The position numbers and the translations under genes are program-made. This document shows positions 1 through 14,226 of a stretch of DNA of 64,000 bases, piece after piece; within the stretch, counting starts at the first letter, position 1, and every line of letters starts with the position of its first letter. Below the pieces are notes generated by a model. That model ran no database searches and was not told the origin of the DNA. It saw only the letters and a program-made list of their open reading frames with translations. Source of the stretch: Chamaelirium japonicum. Taxonomy: Eukaryota > Streptophyta > Magnoliopsida > Liliales > Melanthiaceae. Location: positions 9,974,840-10,038,839 of the forward strand of contig OX393555.1 of assembly GCA_947650365.1 (NCBI GenBank), in the 5' to 3' direction.

Positions 1-1375
<1,375 letters not shown>

Positions 1376-1654
1376 GCCACAAATTTGGGGACAAAGTTGT
1401 TCTGTGACCACAAAATGGGACATGATTTTTTTCTCAAACTTCTCGGGACGAATTTGAGGCATGTAATTTTCTCTTTAAAAAATAAAGAACTAAAGAAGCT
1501 CTTCCGTTGGGATTCTCGGTAAAGATAGATGTCTGAGAGCATTTTTTGTCTATGAAGATGTCTTGCAAAGGGATTTGCTGCACTTAGCTTACGACTCAAT
1601 CTAATGGTTTTTCTAATGGACAGCGTGGCAGCGCATGATTGGGCCATAAGCAAG

Positions 1655-1990
1655 TGCAGGAAATCAATGGGTAAAAAAAAGCTGAATGTTCAATATTGGA
1701 ATTTTTTTTAATGGCATCATTAGGCTGTAAGCAAATCAATGGGTGAAAAAAAATGGAATGATCATCAAAAATGGATTTTTTTTACATGGAAGTTTTTTTT
1801 AATGACACCATTGGGCTGTAAGTGAGTGCATCAAATCAATAGGTTAAAAAAAATGCTCTCCAGACGGCTTGGGTTCATTCGAGAATGGAAATTTTTTCAA
1901 ATCAATGGGTAAAAAAAATGCTATCTGGACGGCTCGGTTTTAGCCAAGAATGGAACTTAAGGTTTTTTCTAAATAGAAGTTTTTTTAATA
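1655..1990. repeat. Diverged tandem repeats, AT-rich
   Basis: The phrase AAATCAATGGGTAAAAAAA recurs with changes near 1660, 1734, 1826 and 1898. Related phrases such as GGGCTGTAAG and CTGGACGGCT lie between the copies. This is an old local tandem repeat with no coding signal. Confidence 0.6.
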
Positions 1991-2094
1991 GTTAAGGGGA
2001 CTAAAGATGAGATCGTGCAACAGACGATGAAGATTTATGGCGAGATAATATGATCCTATTTCGATGCATGGGATTCATCATTGGTCATTTTTGT

Positions 2095-2235
2095 CTAATC
2101 AGCTTATTCGTTTTTTTTAGTCAGTTTGTTGTTCTATTTTGTCCTAGTAAGCTTGTAGATTGGCGTGCCATGTTATATAGACTAGTGCATGCTCGTGTCT
2201 GTCGGCACTGTAGCAGGCCGCCTTCGACGGCAACA
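2095..2235. repeat. Dispersed repeat, copy 1
   Basis: It carries the string GTGCCATGTTATATAGACTA followed by GTGCATG, a TGTCGGCACTG(C/T)AGC motif, and an upstream TAGTCAG/TTTTGTCCTAGT block. The same set recurs at 2766-2900, and its upstream part at 22365-22440. This is probably one end of an unclassified transposable element. The TSD and the other end were not found. Confidence 0.5.
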
Positions 2236-2765
2236 CACTTGAACATCTTCGGCAACAAAACACTTTCGACGACAACACCGACATTCATAGGGACACTCAT
2301 TTTCTCGCCTGTGCCAATTGGCATGCACGAAGTGGGAGCTTTCGGTGCGACCAACTCTCCCTCCCCTATAATCGATCAATTACATCAGCGGCAACACATA
2401 TGTCGGCACTGCAGCGGGCCGCCTTCGGCAACAAAACACTTTCAATGACAACTATATTTCTACGCCCGTGCCAATTAGCACAAAGTGGGCTCCTTCGGCG
2501 TGACCAACTCCCCCTCCCCCAATAATCGATCAATCATAGCTATATCTATTCGAACGGATTCCTCGAGATCGATCCGATGATTTGGAGCGGCTGAAATTTC
2601 AACAGGCGGGTTTTATAGCCGTTGATGCGAACAATGATCACGGGATGAACGATCAGGTTTAGTGCAGTTTAAATGGGTCGGGATTTGACACCAATGGGAC
2701 GGAGTTGGTTGACGAGGAAATAGAGATCGTGCGTTGATTTTTGAACGAATGGTTAGATCTATTCG

Positions 2766-2905
2766 GTTCATTTTTGTCTAGTCAGCTTGTCTTAGTTAGC
2801 TCTCATTTTGTCTAGTCAGCACAAAACCGACGTGCCATGTTATATAGACTAGTGCATGCCCGTGCCTGTCGACACTGCAGCGGGCCAACTTCGGCGACAA
2901 TACAT
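2766..2905. repeat. Dispersed repeat, copy 2
   Basis: Second copy of the repeat at 2095-2235, in the same direction, with the same CATGTTATATAGACTAGTGC core and the following GCAGCGGGCC motif. Phrases such as ACACTTTCGACGACAACACC also recur in the GC-richer sequence between and after the two copies (2240-3060). Confidence 0.5.
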
Positions 2906-3127
2906 CTGTCAGCAATGCAGCGGGCAGCCTTCGGCAGCAAGACACCCCCCGGGCATCACAACCTCCATTCCCACCCCCACCGTCGTATGTGACGACAACA
3001 CACCTGACCGCCTTTGGCAATAAAACACTTTCAGCGTCAACGCCGACCCCGCCCGATGGACCGAAAATCCCGACACCACCAACAGCGGTCATTGTTGTGA
3101 CATTTGCTGCCACTTCGATATCTATCC

Positions 3128-4399
3128 TGTTGGAATTGGATCCGCTAATCAGAGTCGCAGCGGAAGCAAAAGAAATATCCAAAGATCATACGGTGTATGT
3201 TTCATTACAATTTCCCTATAAAACAATCTACATGCAAATCTACGATCTTAGCATATGTGCGGACACCCTAGAGGCATACTACGATCTACGGAAGACATGA
3301 ATGCATCTAGTTAGGTGTTTAGAATCATCATACCTTTTTGGACCTATGATCCGAAGATGACGGAACGATGAAGAACCGCACTTGAATCGCAAGGGAAACT
3401 GTCAGATAGCACCTTGTCCTTTGCGAATTGAAGAATCCTCAAAATCCCGTCTCTGAGTGCAGGGATTACGAGCCGACGGAGGAATCCATTGCGAAGACGA
3501 TGACGAGCCACGAGATTTTCTTCTCCTCTTTCTCCTTTCTTTCTTCTCCTTCCTTCCTCTTCCTTCTCCCTTCTTCTTCCTCTCTTTTCCTTGGCCAAAA
3601 CCACAAAGGAGGAGGCTAGTAGGGGGTTCGGATTTTCTGGAGGAGAGGAACCATTAGGCCGGCCCCTCCCTCTCCCTATTCCTTTATAGGGTCGGTCTCC
3701 CATGGCTCCAAGAAGGCTTGGGCCGGCCCCTAGGTGGATAGGGATAAGGGGGGGCGGTTTTTAGGGATTCCGGGTGTCTATCGTGAAGCCCGGACGAAAA
3801 CGCCCTTCACGAAAAGCAAAAAACTGAAAGAGAGACTGAGTGAGGTGCGCTACTCGGAATCGAATTCCGTCAGCGCCTATGAGCTCCTGGAATTATTCCG
3901 CTCAATCTAAGATCCATATTCAATGTGTTTTGAGCCATATTTCAGTATTTACCAAAATACCCCTACGGCCCGTAACACATGTGAATTAGGTTCTTAGGTT
4001 CCGGGCTTGCGCTCCATCGCGCTACTTCACATCCAACGTATCCAACTAGGTCGGGGAACAATTCCTATACGCAACGATAGGGTGGAACCTTCAGGGTTCG
4101 GGATCTCTAGCTCCAACCGGATCCCTGATTAACTGTTCCGGTGACACACCGAAAGTTCCGTTAATCAGCCCTAATCCGATTAACCCGTGTAGCCACCCAG
4201 AGTGCGACGCGAGTTGAACTCTAGTGATCCTAAACTTATGTTACTCCCTCGTAACCCTGTTCTCTATTATACTCCGATAATCCTTAATCCCTCCTATTAC
4301 TGGTGCCATGATACAACTCGGGCGGTGGGGAGCACCGTCAGATCCCGATCGATCATCTGACTATGAATTGATGACTTGTCATCTATAACACTACACACC
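3128..4399 (-). repeat. Outer copia 3' LTR, first part
   Basis: Matches the first ~1.27 kb of the family LTR as read on the plus strand, starting TGTTGGAATTGGATCC. It stops where the inner element begins, and the rest of the same LTR resumes at 14227. The last five bases, ACACC, are the left copy of the inner element's target duplication. Confidence 0.92.
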
Positions 4400-6351
4400 T
4401 GTTGGAATTGGATCCGCTAATCAGAGTCGCAGCGGAAGCAAAAGAAAGATCCGAAGATCATACGGTGTATGTTTCATTACAATTAATTATACAAAACAAT
4501 CTACATGCAAATCTATGATCTTAGCATATGTGCGGACACCCTAGAGGCATACTACGATCTACGGAAGACATAAATGCATCTAGTTAGGTGTTTAGATTCA
4601 TCATACCTTATGGATCTATGATCCGGAGATGACAGAACAATGAAGAACCGCACTTGAATCGCAAGGAAAACTGTCGGATAGCACCTTGTCCTTTGCGAAT
4701 TGAAGAATCCTCGAAATCCCGTCTCTGAGTGCAAGGATTACTAGCCGACGGAGGAATCCATTGCGAAGACGATGACGAGCCGCGAGATTTTCTTCTCCTC
4801 TTTCTCCTTTCTTCCTTCTCCTTCCTTCCTCTTCTTTCTCCCTTCTTCTTCCTCTCTTTTCCTTGGCCAAAACCACAAAGGAGGAGGACTAGGGGGTTTC
4901 GGAATTTCTGGAGGAGAGGAACCATAGGCCGGCCCCTCCCTCTCCCTATTCCTATATAGGGCCGGTCTCCCAAAGCCTCAAGGAAGCTTGGGCCGGCCCC
5001 TAGATGGATAGGGATAAGGGGGGGCGGTTTTTAAAGATTCCGGGTGTCTATCGTGAAGCCCGGACGAAAACGCCCTTCACGAAAAGCGAAAAACTGAAAG
5101 AGAGACTGAGTGAGGTGCGCTACTCGGAATCGAATTTTGTCAGCGCCTGTGAGCTCCTGAAATTATTCCGCTCATTCTAAGATCCATATTCAATGTGTTC
5201 TGAGCCATATTTCAGTATTTACCAAAATACCCCTACGACCCGTAACACATGTGAATTAGGTTCTTAGGCTCCGGGCTTGCGATCCATCGCGCTACTTCAC
5301 ATCCAACGTATCCAACTAGGTCGGGGAACAATTCCTATACGCAACGACAGGGTGGAACCTTCAGGGTTCGGGATCCCTAGCTCCAACCGGATCCCTGATT
5401 AACTATTCCGGTGACACACCGAAAGTTCCGTTAATCAGCCCTAATCCGATTAACCCGCGTAGCCACCCAGAGTGCGACGCGAGTTGAACTCTAGTGATCC
5501 TAAACTTATATTACTCCCTTGTAACCCTGTTCTCTACTATACTTCGATAATCCTTAGTCCCTTCTATTACTGGTGCCATGATACGAGTCGGGCGGTGGGC
5601 AGCACCGTCAGATCCCGATCGATCATCTGACTAGGGTTTGATGACTTGTCATCTATAACACCACACACCTTCCGGTGCTATGCCTAGTATCCGGAACATC
5701 GTCAGTCATACTGACAACCACCAGACCTGGGTTAACTGTGTGGACAGATTGACTCATCAAAATGCACCCATCCAACACTGGACGTCGGATAACCTGTAGG
5801 GATTACATGTCACTCAAGCGCCGGCCGGGTAACCCAACGTACCGTGGTATTGGACTATGGAAGGTCCACACACGTTGGCACATCAAAGCACCACTCAACT
5901 GGTTGGCCCAGTGTACATGGTCCCTCAGGATTAAGGACGGATAATCTATAGTAGTAAGATGGTTTCTGTACCAGTATTTGAATCACTGAACTGTGCACCG
6001 TCTTGGTTCCTGTTCAACACGATCATCGTGCTTGGTCAGGTGAATGGGAATCCCACGTTCCCGTGGTGGAGACTTCACCACATCCTCTACCTACTAACAG
6101 CTTGTTCTCGGTGAAGCGACCGGTATCACCTAGGCTGTGAACTAGTTCTAGGTCTGCACAGAACTGGTCCACTGGGTCTCCCAAGCATGGATCCTCCATG
6201 CGCCTCAGTGGCCTACTGTGTTCCCTAGGGTCCTTTTATTATATGAGTATTATCATATACCAGAGTAGTATTCTAATTAAAGCAATAACCAAAGTCATCT
6301 TTATTAATGTTAATACAGAAATTCCACGCTAAGGACACACGAGCTACAACA
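4400..6351 (-). repeat. Inner copia 3' LTR
   Basis: 1952 bp, TG...CA on the minus strand. It contains a pyrimidine-rich tract near 4785-4860 (purine-rich on the element's sense strand), a TATATA box at 4953-4958 in sense orientation and no coding region. The same LTR occurs at 12277-14226, 17960-19915 and, split, in the outer 3' LTR. Confidence 0.95.
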
Positions 6352-6362
6352 ATCTCCCACTT
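6352..6362 (-). promoter_or_regulatory. Polypurine tract of inner copia
   Basis: Minus-strand AAGTGGGAGA lies directly beside the 3' LTR, the standard plus-strand primer position of copia elements. The outer copy has the same tract just after 14913. Confidence 0.8.
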
Positions 6363-6365
6363 GGC

Positions 6366-9300
6366 CTAGCGGGGAACAACAGTCTTAACTCCCATGACAT
6401 CCACGTGCTTCTCAAAAGCCTTGGTCGGTAACGCCTTTGTGAAAGGGTTCGCCCTGTTATCTGCAGACGCCACCTGAGTCACTGCAACCTCCCCTCGCTT
6501 CTGCAAGTCCCGGATAATGTAGTATTTCCGCTCGATATGCTTGCTCTTCTGGTGATATCTTGGCTCCTTGGATTGTGCTACCGCTCCACTATTGTCGCAG
6601 TAAAGGACAATAGGATCTTGAGCTCCCGGTACGCATCCTAAGTCCGTGAGGAACTTCTTGAGCCACACCGCCTCCTTAGCTGCTTCGCACGCCACAACAT
6701 ACTCAGCCTCTGTCGTCGAATCCGCAATGCATCCCTGCTTCACGCTCCTCCAACTGACAGCTCCTCCTCCTAATGAAAACACAAACCCTGACGTCGATCT
6801 CCTGGATTCCGGATCTGATGCAAAGTCAGAATCCGTATATCCAATCGGCATCAGTTCCTATGAAGAGTAAACTAACTCATAATCTCTCGTCCTAAGGAGA
6901 TACTTGAGTATACTTTTCACAGCAGTCCAGTGCCCTGGACCCGGATTTGACTGATACCTGCCCATCATGCCTACTGCATAGCATATATCTGGTCTCGTGC
7001 ACTGCATAGCATACATCAGACTCCCTACAGCCGAAGCATAAGGTATCTTCTGTATCTCTGCCCTCTCCTCAGGAGTCTTAGGACTCTGATCCTTGGACAA
7101 TTTCATTCCATGTCTGAATGGAACCAATCCCTTCTTGGAGTTGTGCATACTAAATCTGACCAAGATAGTATCTATGTAGGCTGACTGTGACAGCGAGAGA
7201 GTCTTGTTCTGGCGATCTCGAGTTACCTTGATCCCCAGAACATAACTCGCTTCACCCAGGTCTTTCATATCAAATTGAGAGGATAACCACACCTTCACTG
7301 TAGACAACGTTCCAACATCGTTTTCGATGAGCAGGATATCGTCTACGTAAAGCACTAGAAAAACTACTGCAGTCTTATCGCTCCTTTTATAAACACATGG
7401 TTCATTCACGTTCTGCTCAAATCCATAAGACTGGATAGCCTGATCAAAACGCATGTTCCAACTTCTGGATTCTTGCTTCAGTCCATAAATGGACCTTTGC
7501 AACTTGCACACCAGACTTTTCTGACCTTTTACGACAAAGCCTGGAGGCTGAGACATATAGATGTCTTCTTCCAAATCCTCGTTGAGGAATGCGGTCTTGA
7601 CGTCCATTTGCCAGATCTCCCAATCATAATGGGCTGCAATGGACAAGAGGATCCAGATAAACTTAAGCATAGCTACTAGCGAAAAGGTTTCGTCATAGTC
7701 GATCCCTTCTCGCTGGGTATAACCCTTAGCGACTAGTCTAGCTTTGTAAGTCTCAACGGTACCATCCGGACCTCTTTTTCTTTTGTACACCCACTTACAC
7801 CCAACAGGTTTAATGTTGTGAGGTGGTGTTACAAGTGTCCAGACCGAGGTTTGGAACATCGATGTCAGTTCTGCCTCCATGGCTTCCTGCCATTCTGCAT
7901 GGTCAGAGGATACCATCGCTTCGTCATAGTTCAGGGGATCATCCTCCTGAAACTCTGGATCTACCATAAAGGCTTCTCTAATGTATCTATCAGGAGCACT
8001 TGTGATCCTCCCACTACGACGAGCCTGCGGTGGTTCCATAGGAGTCGATTCTATAGTATCGTTAATCTTAGTGGTATCGGCTCCCACTATGTTTTCTATC
8101 TGCGTACTCCCATTAGTACCAAGCAATTCTTCAAGAACTACTTTACTGGTGGGCTTATGGTCTATTAAATAATCCTGCTCCAGGAATACGGCGTTCGTCG
8201 AGACGACAACCTTTCTATCCTCAGGATCATAAAATAAACCACTTTTTGGCCCTTTTAGATACCCAACGAACAAACATACCTTAGTTTTTGACTCCATCTT
8301 ATCTCGCTTGTCCTTCCGCACATGTGCTGGACAACCCCAAATCCTAAAGTGCTATAGACTTGACTTTCACTTCAACCACAGCTCCCAAGGAGTTAGGGGT
8401 ACTGACTTTGATGGAACAAAGTTCAAAGTGTATGTTGCCGTCTCTATGGCATATCCCCAAAAACTAGGTGGCAATATTGCATAACTCATCATAGTCCGAA
8501 CCATGTCTAACAAAGTTCGGTTTCTCCTCTCAGATACACCGTTTTGTTATGGTGTCCCTGGTGCAGTCAACTGGGATACGATCCCATGCTCACACAGGTA
8601 CCCAATAAATTCATCCGATAGGTATTCACCTCCTCGATCCGAGCAAAGAGACTTGATACTTTTACCCGTCTGCTTTTCTGCTTCAGCTCTGAACTCCTTG
8701 AACTTATCAAAGGATTCAAACTTCCACCACATTAGGTATATGTATCCAAACCTCGAGTGATCATCCGTGAAGGTGATGAAATACTCGAAGCCTCCTATAG
8801 CACGGACACTTATGGGCCCACATACATCAGTGTGTACCAACTCTAATACCTCCTTAGATCTGCTACCTTTGGCTCGGAAAGATCTTTTAGTCATCTTGCC
8901 TTCCAGGCAAGACTCACACGTCGGTAGGCTTTCTGAAACATCTGGACTTAAAAGTCCTACCTTAACCAACCTGTGAATCATGTCTGAGGCTATGTGTCCA
9001 AGCCTTAGATGCCAAAGGAGTGTTGGATTATCTGAGAGATTTTTCCTTTTAGATGAATTAATCACACAAGCTTCAGTTATGTTATCCTGCTTATGATTGG
9101 AGTTAATTACATAGAGACCATTATGTATCTTTCCCTTACAAACAAAGGAACCATTCAATTTAATTGACACACCAGAAGCATCAAATAAAACTGAAAAACC
9201 TTCATTATTCAATAAGGAAACAGAAATTAAATTTCGTCTCAAGGACGGTACATAAAGTATGTCTCTAAGTAATAAACTTCTTCCATCAAGGAACTGCAAG

Positions 9301-10334
9301 ACGATATCTCCAACTGCTTCAGCCTCTGTCACGGCCTCAGTTCCCATGCTTAGGATTATCTCCCCATCACCCAGTTTTCTTGTCTCCTTGAACCCCTGCA
9401 AATTATTGCAAGCATGGTTAGTGGAACCAGAATCCACAATCCATGAAACTGGAGAACAACTGGATGTTACAAGGGATTCCACTATGTGGATTTGAGATAT
9501 ACATGTCTCAGCCTTCTTGGGAGCCGCGCGGCAGTCGCCCTTCCAGTGCCCCTTCTTGTCACATCGAAAATATTTTCCTTTGGGCTTCGCCGGACCATTC
9601 TGCTTAGGAACCTGCAACTGGACCTGACCTATCTTCACGGGCTTCTTAGACTTTCTTTTCTGAAACTTGTCTTTGGCTTTCAGAGAAGAATTCCGCTCCA
9701 TGTTCAGGGATTGGGCTCCTGCCTTCATCCCGTCCTCTGCCGCCTGGAGCGCCGCTAGGAGCTCTGCGTTAGACATCTCCAACCGGTTAAGGTTGAAGTT
9801 GGTAACGAAGCCCTCAAATGCTCCTGACAGAGACGCGAGAAAAATATCGGTCTGGATCTCTGCATCCAAGATGACATCAAAGGAACCAAGCTCGTTCATA
9901 TAGCCAAACAATTTCAGCATATGATCCTGAACTAAAGTCCCCTCTGCCATTTTCGTGGACACCAATTTCTTGATGGTCAGGTAACGAGTTACCCGACTAC
10001 GACCCTCGAACATTTCCTTTAGGTAGAGCATCATGTCTGAAGCAAAGGCCATGTCTTCGACTTGCTTCTGAAGGACGGTCTACAAGGATGCCACTATGTA
10101 GCACTTGCACATCTCATCAGCATCTAGCCAGTCTTTCCATTCCTTTAACTGAGCCTCAGTTGCACTTGGTCCCGGCATGGCCGGTTGAGGGGCACTAAGG
10201 GCAATTGTGTGTTTGCCAACCCTTAGGATGAGCATCAGGTTACGCTTCCAGTCCTCGTAGTTTGGTCCCGTAAGTTTGTTATCATTAAGTATGGAGGCAA
10301 GGGGGTCGAGCTTGGTCATTATTTCTGTAAACAA
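6366..10334 (-). pseudogene. copia gag-pol region of inner copy (fossil)
   Basis: On the minus strand the gag N-terminus (near 10.3 kb) has KLTGPNYEDWKRNL. It is followed by a CCHC zinc knuckle (CDKKGHWKGDC, ~9.55 kb), the protease motif WIVDSGSTNHA (~9.4 kb), the GAG-pre-integrase and integrase core (~9.1-8.4 kb), reverse transcriptase with YVDD (~7.9-7.0 kb) and RNase H (~6.9-6.4 kb). Together these encode capsid, proteolysis, integration and cDNA synthesis of a Ty1/copia element. The region is broken in a few places and should not be read as one working protein. A second, shorter remnant of the same region lies in the outer copy. Confidence 0.92.
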
Positions 10335-12262
10335 TGGTTCAAAGCAAAATTAGGGTTTACTACAATCTATTTCATGGAATTTAGAAATAGATAATGTATA
10401 CTACAGCCGCTATGTCTTTACAACCTCAAGTGGAGACATCTAGGAATCTAAATTCCCTGGGCTCGAGCACTGAGACTATCGGCCTTGAATTGGAGACAGC
10501 ATCTCGGTGAGAGCATGCAACCGCTTCTGCCAATGGGGCTTTTACGGCCCAGTCTTCATCAGAATTACCCATGGAAAACTGAAAGACCTCCCAGTCTCCT
10601 TTTGGCCAGCTTTATGTGACCCGCGTGCACAGCAACAGTGGCTTCATACAAACTTTCGGATGCTTCCCACAAATCTAGGTGGTGTCAGTTGGGGGGTTCA
10701 TAGGCTCCCACAGTGCAGGAAAAAATCGTCACCCACTGCCACCGGCATCCTCCATGTCTCGAAGGAAACCACTAGGCGAACCAGCATGGAAGGAAACACA
10801 GCTCTCACCCGGTGGGAATATCGAACTGCGTACCTCCCACCCAGACCCTTAGCCGGTTGATTGTGGAGGCCAGGGGATCCCCTTTGGAGGGAACCTCTTA
10901 TACATCCCTTCTTTATGAGATTTTATGCATATCTAGAAAGGTCACGACCTCCTAGACTTAGACCCTGGTCTACCGTGCTCCCACTAGGATTACAAACCCT
11001 CCCGTAAAGCATTAGTATCCTCGAAAAATATCATAGTCCCTACCTTGAATACTCAGCTTTCGCCTTTCTTACAAGAATCACATTACATAGATTCCAAGGA
11101 TCCCGATACTTCACTAGTTTGCCCATAATCCTAAGATCTGGAGCCTAGCCTAAGGTCAACGTGAAAAGGGCTCCCACTACGATGACACCTCATTCACAAT
11201 TTGATGCCTGATGTCATAGTAGACCTCATTTCATTATAGGTTTCGATGCTGGCCAAATAGGGACATCCGACAACCTCTGTCGGACCTCAACCTAATGGTG
11301 GCATAACCAAATCTTGATGAGTTCATACTACCATCAAACGTCATCTAGAAACGGGTATCACACAGTGAAATCCTAACCTAACTTGGTCGCTAGGACCACA
11401 TAGGAAAAGGGCATCCCACTAGGGTTATCATACTTCTTATGGAGACATTAGTTAATTATCTCTAAACAAATCTAACACTGCGTCTATCTCGGTGCACAGT
11501 ACTTGGCTACCTGAACTACCACAAGGGCGGCTACCATCTTTCCTTTTAGCTAGCCACCAGATTTGCACGTGTTAGAACCATATAGAGACACCGATGAAAC
11601 CATAAGCTTAGTACTAATCCTAAGCCTGATCTAGAGACAAACTCACAAGCAAGATAATAAAATTATCATCGGGGTTCTCTAAACAATAAGTAAAGAGAAT
11701 CAACAGAAAAACATCCAAACTGAATCAAGTCCAGGGTCCGACCCCTGAACCTGAATAGCACAGCCAAGATATCATGCTCTTCCGTTCTGCACAATCTCTG
11801 ACGACGATCCCCATCATCGCCAACGTGCACGCTTTCGCCGGGTCTTTGCACGCCATGGTACCGCTTGCCCGATCCGTGAATGGAGCATCATCTCCTTCTT
11901 TCTGTGACCGAAAAACTAACACGCTCCGAGCAAGTACTCGTTCGTGTACAATTTCGCTAGAAAGAAAAAAGAAACAATCCTAGAAAATTGGCCAGGGAAC
12001 TGAGGATGGTCAACCCCCACCCTCGCCCATCTAGAGCCTTAAAATCCACAAGCACAATAATAATCAATGCAAAATTTAAATCCGGGGTCCGACCCCCGGA
12101 TGCATGCAATCACATATTTCTATTCAGTGCGGCACCTGCAAAAAGACGATACATAGCACAATCCATATGCATAATCTACGCCGAACCCCGACGAAAACAT
12201 ATGCCATCATATATTCACATGATGTTTTCACGAATTCATGCATGAAACATACACCAAAGCGT
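10335..12262 (-). other. Long untranslated leader of inner copia
   Basis: About 1.9 kb between the primer site and gag, without a convincing coding region on either strand. The same leader is present in the outer copy, where a hAT-like element interrupts it. A long leader is compatible with packaging or translation-control functions, but no specific structure was identified. Confidence 0.7.
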
Positions 12263-12274
12263 GCTCTGATACCA
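12263..12274 (-). promoter_or_regulatory. Met-tRNA primer binding site, inner copia
   Basis: Minus-strand TGGTATCAGAGC, complementary to the 3' end of plant initiator methionine tRNA, two bases from the 5' LTR. It fixes the element's direction. Confidence 0.93.
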
Positions 12275-12276
12275 AT

Positions 12277-14226
12277 TGTTGGAATTGGATCCGCTAATCA
12301 GAGTCGCAGCGGAAGCAAAAGAAAGATCCGAAGATCATATGGTGTATGTTCCATTACAATTAATTCTATAAAACAATCTACATGCAAATCTATGATCTTA
12401 GCATATGTGCGGACACCCTAGAGGCATACTACGATCTACGGAAGTCATGAATGCATCTAGTTAGATGTTTAGATTCATCATACCTTATGGATCTATGATC
12501 CGGAGATGACGGAACTATGAAGAACCGCACTTGAATCGCAAGGGAAACTGTTTGATAGCACCTTGTCCTTTGTGAATTGAAGAATCCTCGAAATCCCGTC
12601 TCTGAGTGCATGGATTACGAGCCAACGGAGGAATCCGTTACGAAGACGATGACGAGCCGCGAGATTTTCTTCTCCTTTTTCTCCTTTCTTCCTTCTCCTT
12701 CCTTCTCCCTTCTTCTTCCTCTCTTTTCCTTGGCCGAAACCACAAAGGAGGAGGACTAGGGGGTTTCGGATTTTCTGGATGAGAGGAACCATAGGCCGGC
12801 CCCTCCCTCTCCCTATTCCTATATAGGGCCGGTCTCCCAAAGCCTCAAGGAAGCTTGAGCCGGCCCCTAGATGGATAGGGATAAGGGGGGGCAGTTTTTA
12901 GGGATTCCGGGTGTCTATCGTGAAGCCCGGACGAAAACGCCCTTCACGAAAAGTGGAAAACTGAAAGAGAGATCGACTGAGTGAGGTGCGCTACTCGGAA
13001 TCGAATTCCGTCAGCGCCTGTGAGCTCCTAAAATTATTCTGCTCATTCTAAGATCCATATTCAATGTGTTCTGAACTATATTTTAGTATTTACCAAAATA
13101 CCCCTACAGCCCGTAACATATGTGAATTAGGTTCTTAGGCTCCGGGCTTGCGCTCCATCGCGCTACTTCACATCCAACGTATCCGACTAGGTCGGGGAAC
13201 AATTCCTATGCGCAACGACAGGGTGGAACCTTCAGGGTTCGGGATCCCTAGCTCCAACTGGATCCCTGATTAACTGTTCTGGTGACACACCGAAAGTTCC
13301 GTTAATCAGCCCTAATTCGATTAACCCGCGTAGCCACCCAGAGTGCGACGCGAGTTGAACTCTAGTACGTGATCCTAAACTTATGTTACTCCCTCGTAAC
13401 CCTGTTCTCTACTATACTCCGATAATCCTTAGTCCCTCCTATTACAGGTGCCATGATACGACTCGGGCGGTGGGGAGCACCGTCAGATCCCGATCAATCA
13501 TCTGACTAGGGTTTGATGACTTGTCATCTATAACACCACACACCTTCCGGTGCTATGCCTAGCATCCGGAACATCGTCAGTCATACTGACAACCACCAGG
13601 CCTGGGTTAACTGTGTGGACAGATTGACTCATCAAAACGCACCCATCCAACATTGGACGTCGGATAACCTGTAGGGATTACATGTCACTCAAGCACCGGC
13701 CGGGTAATCCAACGTACCGTGGTATTGGACTATGGAAGGTCCGCACATGTTGGCACATCAAAGCACCACTCAACTAGTTGGCCTAGTGTACATGGTCCCT
13801 TAGGATTAAGGACGGATTATCTATAGTAGTAAGACGGTTTCTGCACCAGTGTCTGAATCATTGAACTGTGCACCATCTTGGTTCCTATTCAACACGATCA
13901 TCGTGCTTGGTCAGGTGAATGGGAATCCCACATTCCCATGGTGGAGACTTTACCACATCCTCTACCTGCCAACAGTTTGTTCTCGGTGAAGCGACCGGCA
14001 TCACCTAAGCTTTGAACTAGTTCTAGGTCTATACAGAACTGGTCCACTGGGTCTCCCAAGCATGGATCCTCCATGCGCCTCAGTGGCCTACTATGTTCCC
14101 TAGGGTCCTTTTATTATATGAGTATTATTATATACCAGAGTAGTATTTTAATTAAAGCAATAACCAAAGTCATCTTTATTAATGTTAATACAGAAATTCC
14201 ACGCTAAGGACACACGAGCTACAACA
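12277..14226 (-). repeat. Inner copia 5' LTR
   Basis: 1950 bp partner of 4400-6351. Its right edge is followed by ACACC and then by the remainder of the outer LTR, which proves the nested insertion. Confidence 0.95.
12820..12825 (-). promoter_or_regulatory. Possible TATA box in 5' LTR
   Basis: TATATA within CCTATATAGG, in the element's sense direction, also present in the other 3' and 5' LTRs or as a close variant. This is the plausible core promoter of the element, inferred from motif and position only. Confidence 0.4.

Larger units (their letters stand above)
4400..14226 (-). mobile_element. Ty1/copia retrotransposon, inner copy (fossil, near full length)
   Basis: 9.83 kb element with LTRs at 4400-6351 and 12277-14226. 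Internal order on the minus strand: leader, gag, protease, integrase, reverse transcriptase, RNase H, the usual copia order. The ACACC duplication (4395-4399 and 14227-14231) is perfect, and the host sequence on each side is one LTR of the same family, so this is insertion into a relative. The two LTRs differ at scattered sites, by eye a few per cent, suggesting a fairly old insertion. An exact divergence needs an alignment. The coding region is broken in a few places. Confidence 0.95.

Noticed and set aside
2160-3060. A CRISPR-like or regulatory array from recurring CGGCAACA motifs
   Set aside because: Spacing is irregular, units are diverged, and the context is plant repeat DNA.
3344-3703. 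A minus-strand frame of ~115-123 codons starting MGDRPY(K/I)GIGRGRGRP, seen in four LTR copies
   Set aside because: Its recurrence reflects repeated copies of one LTR. Its start overlaps the LTR's likely TATA box, so the element's own transcript would not carry it, and its middle is a purine-tract translation.
10507-10860. A 117-codon plus-strand frame
   Set aside because: Lies in the untranslated leader of a minus-strand copia, with no recognisable domain.
12263-12274. Fragments of tRNA genes suggested by the GGTATCAGAGC strings
   Set aside because: These are 12-base primer sites next to LTRs; no cloverleaf surrounds them.
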